Source: Candidatus Omnitrophota bacterium
GTDB lineage: Bacteria > Ratteibacteria > UBA8468 > MWAK01
Assembly: GCA_026387085.1 (NCBI GenBank)
Contig: JAPLMK010000038.1
Coordinates: 1-26,746 of the forward strand
Length of the DNA: 26,746 nucleotides
Direction of reading: 5' to 3'
The stretch's first letter is position 1. Every line of letters starts with the position of its first letter. Of this stretch, positions 21,738 through 26,746 are shown piece after piece. The position numbers and the translations under genes are program-made. Below the pieces are notes generated by a model. It did not search any database. It was not told where the DNA came from and saw only the letters and a list, made by a program, of their open reading frames with translations.

Positions 21738-23222
21738 TTACTTCTTTTCCACCCAGTTCCAGGTTCCCCGTTCAAGTTCTTTTGCTCCGGCTTTACGTAA
21801 CATCCTAACGATTTTTCGCCAATCTTTACCTCCAGCCACAATTGATGCTGTTAATGGGTAATTCTCATCCCGTGCGTTTACATCTGCCCCGGCTGCTATG
21901 AGGAGTTTTACAATAGCGGCATGTCCGTATCCTGCTGCGTGCATAATAAGTGGCCAGTTGCATCTATCTTTTATATTCACGTCAGCGCCGGACAGAATCA
22001 GCCTATTTACCTCGGCAGTATTTCCATCTTTAACCGCTTTGATTAACCTGCCCATTTTTTCCAGCTCTTTAGTGCGGTCGTCATCTTTCGCTCCGGCCGC
22101 CCTTAGGACCTTTACTATTTTAGCGTATCCATTCCAGGCAGCTATATTTATTATGGGTATGTCATCAGTTGCGTTTACGTCCGCCCCGGCCGCTATTAGC
22201 ATTTTGACTACGATGTAATGTCCGTCCCGGGCAGCCTCCTCTAATGCTGTTCGACCACGACATTCTAATTTTACGTCTGCACCGGAATTAATTAATATTT
22301 TTACTATTGAAGTACATCCCGATTGCACCGCATACATCAAAGCTGTATCCGACCATACTTGTTTACCTTCTCGGCTAAGATAGTAACGCCGTGCGTTAAC
22401 TTCAGCCCCTGCATTTACCAGTAATTTTACCAGTTTAGCTCGATTTCTTTTCCTGGCTGCTAACAGTAAACATGGGTGCCCCAACGGGTCTTGCGCATTC
22501 ACGTCGGCGCCTGATTTAAGCCAGAATGCTGCTTTTTCGAGGTCATTCTTTTCGATGGCAGATATCAGTCCGGCGTTTTTTGCGATTGGGCTCGATTCTT
22601 TAAGCCCGGCAGATCTTAATATTTCGGCGGTTTCTGCGCGGTCATTCCAAACAGCGAAATCCAAGGCGGTCCATTTCCATTTGCGATAAATTTTTTGGTT
22701 GTCAGCCCCGGCATCGATTAGGAGTTTGACTATCCGGGAGCAACCCCTGGCTGAGAAAGTAATTAGCGGTGGAATAGAGCTGGGCGAATCCTTACTTCCG
22801 CCGATATGCACCCCCGCATTTATTAGCAGATTCATCTTTTCGGAATCATTGTTCTTTTTAGCTAGTGAAAGTTCTTTTTCAAACCAGATATTTTCAATCT
22901 GTTCAAGCATTTTCTGCGCCGGAGTCAACTTCTGTAATCTGTAATCCAATATACCACCATGAAACCCCCAAATCTCGATAAGCGGAGGTTGGAAATTACC
23001 CTCGCAAATCTTTTTTTTAATATAACCTAAAATCAGATTGTGTCCGGTAGGTTTAATACCGGATTGCTTATTTGGACCGGAATCGTGGTAGAGACTTACT
23101 GTCTCCACCCGGCCGGTTTTCAGTAAGGTGATTGCTTTTTCCTGAGTTTTTGCGCGAGTCCAGCCTTTTGGCGCCGGCTTGTAAGCATCGAGCCAAACTT
23201 TGATGGTTTTTTGATTAGTCAT
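21738..23222 (-). CDS. Degenerate cREC domain fused to ankyrin repeats
   Basis: In this 494-aa protein residues 1 to about 100 resemble the cyclic-phosphate-processing receiver-like domain (cREC): KVWLDAYKPAPKGWTRAKTQEKAITLLKTGRVETVSLYHDSG, then a helix (HNLILGYIKKKI) and PPLIEIWGFHGG. The family normally has LDD, SLDHD and an HSxNP motif; here these read LDA (11-13), SLYHD (43-47) and WGFHGG, so several key residues are changed. From about residue 125 to 490 there are roughly ten ankyrin repeats (for example GHYIVVKMLIAAGADVNATDD and GHAAIVKLLIAAGADVNARDE). The fold call for the first domain is by memory of the family pattern. The gene follows the TPR gene by 9 bases and has no clear ribosome site, which suggests coupling. 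It is probably a binding scaffold. Confidence 0.75.
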   Translation of the reverse strand: MTNQKTIKVWLDAYKPAPKGWTRAKTQEKAITLLKTGRVETVSLYHDSGPNKQSGIKPTGHNLILGYIKKKICEGNFQPPLIEIWGFHGGILDYRLQKLTPAQKMLEQIENIWFEKELSLAKKNNDSEKMNLLINAGVHIGGSKDSPSSIPPLITFSARGCSRIVKLLIDAGADNQKIYRKWKWTALDFAVWNDRAETAEILRSAGLKESSPIAKNAGLISAIEKNDLEKAAFWLKSGADVNAQDPLGHPCLLLAARKRNRAKLVKLLVNAGAEVNARRYYLSREGKQVWSDTALMYAVQSGCTSIVKILINSGADVKLECRGRTALEEAARDGHYIVVKMLIAAGADVNATDDIPIINIAAWNGYAKIVKVLRAAGAKDDDRTKELEKMGRLIKAVKDGNTAEVNRLILSGADVNIKDRCNWPLIMHAAGYGHAAIVKLLIAAGADVNARDENYPLTASIVAGGKDWRKIVRMLRKAGAKELERGTWNWVEKK

Positions 23223-23231
23223 GGGATGGTT

Positions 23232-23729
23232 TTATTTCGCTTTTTGAAGCACTCTGTTCAAATTAGAACGGTATCCCTTAAATGCTGGATCAAACTCTAT
23301 TGCTTTCTTAAAATCATTGATTGCCTTGCGGTATTCGCCTTTTTCTTCATAGGCCAGCCCACGATGGGCATAGAGCAATGCACCCTCCGGGGTGTGCTTT
23401 GTCCTGTTGTGTTTTATTCCTGCGGTACTGGCATGGATGGCTTCGTCATATTTTTTAGTATTGATACAGTCAATGGCCCAGTCCGTGTAGTATATCACGG
23501 CGCCCGGATCTAACCTGGTGGCTTCGCGGTGGTTGGCGATTCCCTCCGAATATTTACCCAACTGAAAATAAGCGTACCCCAGCCAATGATGGGCAGAGGC
23601 AGTATATTCTATTTTATTTTCAAGTTCTATTGATTTATTGAAGTCCGCAATCGCCAATGCATATTTCTTTTTTACGCAATACGTTTTTCCGCTTTTAAGG
23701 TAGGCTTCTGATTTCTTAATCATCGCCAT
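23232..23729 (-). CDS. TPR repeat protein
   Basis: The 165-aa protein consists of about four tetratricopeptide repeats, for example YAYFQLGKYSEGIANHREATRLDPG and GLAYEEKGEYRKAINDFKKAIEFDPA. It has no signal peptide and no other domain, so it is likely a cytoplasmic protein-protein adaptor. Its ATG lies inside the last codons of the RecB-like nuclease gene (14-base overlap), and the cREC-ankyrin gene starts 9 bases after its stop. An in-frame ATG six bases later is an alternative start. The partner cannot be inferred beyond these neighbours. Confidence 0.85.
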   Translation of the reverse strand: MAMIKKSEAYLKSGKTYCVKKKYALAIADFNKSIELENKIEYTASAHHWLGYAYFQLGKYSEGIANHREATRLDPGAVIYYTDWAIDCINTKKYDEAIHASTAGIKHNRTKHTPEGALLYAHRGLAYEEKGEYRKAINDFKKAIEFDPAFKGYRSNLNRVLQKAK

Positions 23730-24936
23730 CTTCCTTCTTTTTGGATAGGGAAACTTTTATATTCTTTATTTTTTCCACCAGGCCTTCAATCCGGGCGGTT
23801 TGTTCGGGAGGGATGCTGTTAGAGAGAAGAGCATCGGTCAGTGCATAGGTGTCCAGGCAAGACAGTTCTTCCCATTTACCGGTCTCTTTGATGATTTCAT
23901 TTAACTGTGTTCTTCCCGGATCATTTTTGCCCGGGTATTTAATAGTTTCTTTTTCGCTTATCTTTAGTTGTTTGTCACTGCCCACAATAATTGAGGCGTT
24001 TTCCTTCTTTGAATAGGCGACAACGGCTTCCTCTACCTTTTCCAACTCTGCTTCAATCCCCTTAATTTGGATGGCGTGCTCCTGTTTTTGCGCGTAAAAT
24101 CCGGCGTAGGTATTGACCAGCTTAACGCCGTCATCGTTAAGGTATTCATTCGGCGGGAGTGATTCCACCGCAAACTGATGTTTGAATAAGGGGCAGATAT
24201 TCTGGTAACCGCACCAGTTGCACAGATAGTTCTGGTTTGGTAAGAACTCGGTGGTTGATTCAATCTTTTTAATCAGTTGTACTGTGTCGGCTTTTAGTTG
24301 CGTCAGTTCTTCCGGGGTTCTGGAAGACCGCATTTCTTGGTCGTGAGCGACATAATGCCAGATAAGCCGGACTTCCCTGGTGTCGTTAGGCCAGGCTTCC
24401 TGTATTGCGATCTGATAGAGCGCAAGTTGCCGGTCCTGATCAACATCGGCTTGTGTGGGAAGGTATTTGTTGGTTTTGTAATCGTGGATTTCGTAGATGC
24501 CGTCTTCTGCTTTGTCCAAGCGGTCAATAACGCCCCTGAATTTGTACTCGCCGGAGTCATCCAGTTTAATGTTAACTTTTCTTTCAACGCCAAGGACATG
24601 GGACTGGTTAAAGGGCCGGTAGCGGCGGTAGTAATCTTCGATGAACTTCCGGCCTTTTTGGCGGTAATTTTCCGCAGTCATGTCTGATTTGGTTATGGAA
24701 ATGGTAGGGTGCCAGTTCTTCTCCCAGAGTGATTCGTAGTATTCAAACAGTTCCGAAAGAGAGCAAACCTTAAAACTGCATTCTTGGTAAAGTTTTTCCA
24801 TCACTCCGTGGAATTGACTGCCCATGAAGGCTTCAATACCCTCTTTTTCGCTTTTAATCTTATCAATATAACTAAATTTGTAACTCAACGGGCAACCTTC
24901 AAACTTGCCTAATCTGGAATGAGAATAAATTGGCAT
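23716..24936 (-). CDS. RecB/Cas4-like PD-(D/E)XK nuclease with Fe-S cysteines
   Basis: I chose the ATG at 24936 (MPIYSHSRLGKFEGCP), 406 aa, because a GGAGG lies just upstream; a GTG at 24948 would add four residues. The N terminus matches the RecB-family exonuclease pattern (SHSRLGKFEGCPLSYKFSYI). The nuclease core shows FRGVIDRLDK (acidic Asp), IHDYKTNK (Asp and Lys) and QLALYQIAIQEAW. Cys15 plus the late CNWCGYQNIC make the four-cysteine set that holds a 4Fe-4S cluster in AddB and Cas4. A C-terminal part of about 140 residues (long helix QKQEHAIQIKGIEAELEKVEEAVVAYSKKEN) is charged. No helicase domain and no CRISPR array are seen, so it is a stand-alone nuclease. It overlaps the TPR gene and follows another putative nuclease. 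Confidence 0.88.
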   Translation of the reverse strand: MPIYSHSRLGKFEGCPLSYKFSYIDKIKSEKEGIEAFMGSQFHGVMEKLYQECSFKVCSLSELFEYYESLWEKNWHPTISITKSDMTAENYRQKGRKFIEDYYRRYRPFNQSHVLGVERKVNIKLDDSGEYKFRGVIDRLDKAEDGIYEIHDYKTNKYLPTQADVDQDRQLALYQIAIQEAWPNDTREVRLIWHYVAHDQEMRSSRTPEELTQLKADTVQLIKKIESTTEFLPNQNYLCNWCGYQNICPLFKHQFAVESLPPNEYLNDDGVKLVNTYAGFYAQKQEHAIQIKGIEAELEKVEEAVVAYSKKENASIIVGSDKQLKISEKETIKYPGKNDPGRTQLNEIIKETGKWEELSCLDTYALTDALLSNSIPPEQTARIEGLVEKIKNIKVSLSKKKEDGDD

Positions 24937-24969
24937 TGGGACCTCCACATTTAAGAACGAATCACTGTT

Positions 24970-25746
24970 TTATGTGTTATTATTGTTTTTGGATAAACTG
25001 ATTCTGCCGATGTAAAGTTTGCCTTTTGCCCAGACTTCAAGTCGTTGGTTACTGTTTTTATATGCTAAAATTTGAGCCAAAAGCAACCTTTTTCTCATCG
25101 AATCATCTTTTATTTCGTTTGGTTCCTGAAACTCACGAACCAATCTTTCGCTCTTTATATTCATACTTCTCATAGTTTTCTTAAATATCTCAAATTTCTT
25201 TTTATTGTTCTCAGTTTCGGAAAAACCTACAATAAATAGAACGTGAGCATGCAAGATTTTCGGCTCGGCGTATGTTTCTAAATAGGTATTTTCAAATAGA
25301 CTACTTACGCGCGCAATGTCGGTTTCGATTCCTGTAAAACTTGCACCAGCCTGTGGATATTTCATTTCTATTACTATGGCCGGATAATACTTTGGATATT
25401 CATAAAATTCCGGGGTTCTTTGTATCGCTGGATTGTCCTGGAGATAAGTTTGTATTTTTTCTATATATTTAAAAATAACGATATCGAAGTCTTTTCCTGC
25501 TTTTCTCTTCCCGGTCTCGTCCTTTCCTTCTCCTTGTCGGCTTTTTAACATGATATTATTGTAACAAAGGAAATGGTCATTTTTATCAATTAAGCTTTGA
25601 ATTTTCTGGTTGAGAAAGCACTGAGCATCAATTTCTTTTACTATTTTACCTTCCTCGATCAATTCCTTTACGTCTTTGTCCCAATAATCGACAATCTCTT
25701 TGTTTAATACTTCTGCGTTTCCGTTTTTAATTTCTTCCGCAGTCAT
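24970..25746 (-). CDS. Putative PD-(D/E)XK nuclease-fold protein
   Basis: In this 258-aa protein the order of acidic motifs suggests a restriction-endonuclease-like fold: a helix with Glu (EIDAQCFLNQKIQSL), then GKDFDIVIF (Asp at the strand), then YYPAIVIEMKYPQAG, whose ExK is in the expected place 35-40 residues on. A later segment (HAHVLFIVGFSETENNKKKFEIF) looks like another core strand and helix. I do not recognise a named family, and the nuclease call is inference from the D...ExK pattern. A GGAGG ribosome site lies a few bases before the ATG. It lies 32 bases after the ImmA/IrrE gene and just before the RecB-like gene, so the operon may encode two nucleases. Confidence 0.6.
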   Translation of the reverse strand: MTAEEIKNGNAEVLNKEIVDYWDKDVKELIEEGKIVKEIDAQCFLNQKIQSLIDKNDHFLCYNNIMLKSRQGEGKDETGKRKAGKDFDIVIFKYIEKIQTYLQDNPAIQRTPEFYEYPKYYPAIVIEMKYPQAGASFTGIETDIARVSSLFENTYLETYAEPKILHAHVLFIVGFSETENNKKKFEIFKKTMRSMNIKSERLVREFQEPNEIKDDSMRKRLLLAQILAYKNSNQRLEVWAKGKLYIGRISLSKNNNNT

Positions 25747-25778
25747 TTTCCCCTCCGTTTTTATTCCCTTTCTGGAAG

Positions 25779-26746
25779 TTATGCGTAAATATCTGTTTTA
25801 TTTTTGACAGGGGTTCCTGGGTTTTCGGTTGGTGCGGTGCGGGGAATTATGCCCTCGGATTGGGCGCGCAGGAGATTGCGGCGCAGCCAGGTTGGTTCTT
25901 CCGAAGGACTTTCGTTTGGTTCTTCAATCTTCCAGCCCCGGCGGTTTATTTCCCGAGACCAAGATTTGAAGTACGATTTGTTGATGATATTCAGGTCCAT
26001 AAGCCGGTAGAGTAGGGCCTGGATGCTGATGCCGAAATAGCGTTTGTGAAGCAGTAATTCTTCGGCTTCAATATTCTTTCTCCTGATTCCGATTTTCTGA
26101 TACAGGGCTGATTTCGGTGCCAGGAGAGCTGAAGCGAAGAAGAAAGCCGCTCGTTCCTCTTCTAATTCATGGGATATTTCAAGAACCAAGTGTGCTAGTT
26201 CATGCAGTAAACTTCGTTGCCTTTCCCCGCAGACGCCTTTGCGGTTGACAACCATGGCGGCAACCGGCGGCTTATTTTTGGCATCCTGCGCGACCACAGA
26301 GAGCCCGTCAAACCTTTTGTCCTCCACCTCTATTTCCATTACGTGGACCAGCCGGTCTTCCAGTAAGCCGGTCACGCTGGCAATCGGGTCTAGCCCAAGG
26401 TTCCAGTCCTTTCGGATTTGCAGGGTTGCTTCTTCCACTTCTTCCAGAATTTTAACTTGAAATTTGGGCAGGGTGAACATCTCGCCCAGCAGGGGTTGCA
26501 ACAGGTTTTGCATCCGGATCCGCTTTTCCAGTTCTCGGGCGACCAGATTCTCCACCCGCATCTTCTCTTTTTTACGCAAGCCGTGCTCTAACCGATAGGC
26601 GATGGATTTATAGGAAAGGAGGGGCTCTTCACATAAAGAGATGGTTTTAACCCCCAGAGCCAGGGCTAGTCGTTCGGCAACTCCGGCAGAAGGCTTGATG
26701 AGACCGCGTTCGTACTTTGAGAGCGCCTGTTTGGTAACCAGACGGC
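25779..26746 (-). CDS. XRE-family HTH with ImmA/IrrE metallopeptidase domain, partial
   Basis: The 5' end is beyond the right edge; the frame stays open to 26746. The first visible residues (RLVTKQALSKYERGLIKPSAGVAERLALALGV) are the end of an XRE helix-turn-helix. Next comes a helical linker (SYKSIAYRLEHGLRKKEKM) and then the zinc peptidase: LLHELAHLVLEI (HExxH) with ELEEERAAFFFASALLAP giving the third ligand Glu. In ICEBs1 and Deinococcus, relatives of this domain cut a repressor after DNA damage or cell signals. Here both parts are one protein. It is upstream of two putative nucleases and repeat-domain proteins on the same strand and is the obvious candidate controller of that operon. The C terminus ends NKTDIYA. 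Confidence 0.88.
   Translation of the reverse strand, partial: RLVTKQALSKYERGLIKPSAGVAERLALALGVKTISLCEEPLLSYKSIAYRLEHGLRKKEKMRVENLVARELEKRIRMQNLLQPLLGEMFTLPKFQVKILEEVEEATLQIRKDWNLGLDPIASVTGLLEDRLVHVMEIEVEDKRFDGLSVVAQDAKNKPPVAAMVVNRKGVCGERQRSLLHELAHLVLEISHELEEERAAFFFASALLAPKSALYQKIGIRRKNIEAEELLLHKRYFGISIQALLYRLMDLNIINKSYFKSWSREINRRGWKIEEPNESPSEEPTWLRRNLLRAQSEGIIPRTAPTENPGTPVKNKTDIYA

Noticed and set aside
21659..21841. 60-codon frame at the end of the ankyrin gene
   Set aside because: It overlaps the ankyrin coding end in another frame and has no ribosome site or recognisable pattern.
23716..24936. Cas4 of a CRISPR system
   Set aside because: The nuclease and cysteine motifs fit, but the protein is about twice Cas4 length and there is no array or other cas gene in the window.

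Overview
The window reads as bacterial chromosome. It is probably from an uncultured lineage assembled from metagenomic data; I cannot name the phylum. This rests on a sulfhydrogenase-type NAD(P)H hydrogenase module, a ThiD2-ThiE fusion, AmaP, and intergenic space crowded with several short palindromic repeat families. Three conserved genes (an M24 homolog, ftsH, dprA) carry reading-frame lesions within about 7 kb, so draft-assembly error must be considered beside real decay.

Region 1 (1-15460) is almost entirely minus strand and mostly core genes. In transcription order from the right: a Fic AMP-transferase; tRNA-Gly(GCC) with its own promoter; a LysM/LytM lipoprotein abutting a dGTPase; a frameshifted dprA; an operon-like run amaP, thiD2-thiE, thiC, ftsH (internally deleted), folE, M24 homolog (frameshifted); a DUF559 endonuclease gene boxed by inverted copies of a palindromic repeat; nfeD; and finally, behind a strong sigma70-like promoter, a hydrogenase operon (maturation protease, beta subunit, gamma subunit) that runs off the left edge. 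thiC and the thiD2-thiE fusion together cover HMP-P synthesis, its phosphorylation and its coupling to the thiazole.

Region 2 (15461-17676) switches to plus strand: a TfoX-N protein, then two tandem units made of a TTGACA box, a GTGCTAAA box and an intrinsic terminator, then an orphan ClpX-like unfoldase without the zinc-binding domain, then a small ORF that ends at an insertion sequence.

Region 3 (17677-20560) is an intact IS21-family element (istA, istB, multi-repeat inverted ends) followed by a fragment of an unrelated rve-type transposase and two hairpins.

Region 4 (20852-26746, minus) is an accessory operon entering from the right edge: XRE-ImmA/IrrE metallopeptidase, a PD-(D/E)XK-like protein, a RecB/Cas4-like nuclease with an Fe-S cysteine set, a TPR protein, a protein fusing a degenerate cREC (cyclic-phosphate-processing receiver-like) domain to about ten ankyrin repeats, and an unrecognised 255-aa protein. 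Tight spacing suggests co-expression. A defence or genome-conflict role is my inference only.
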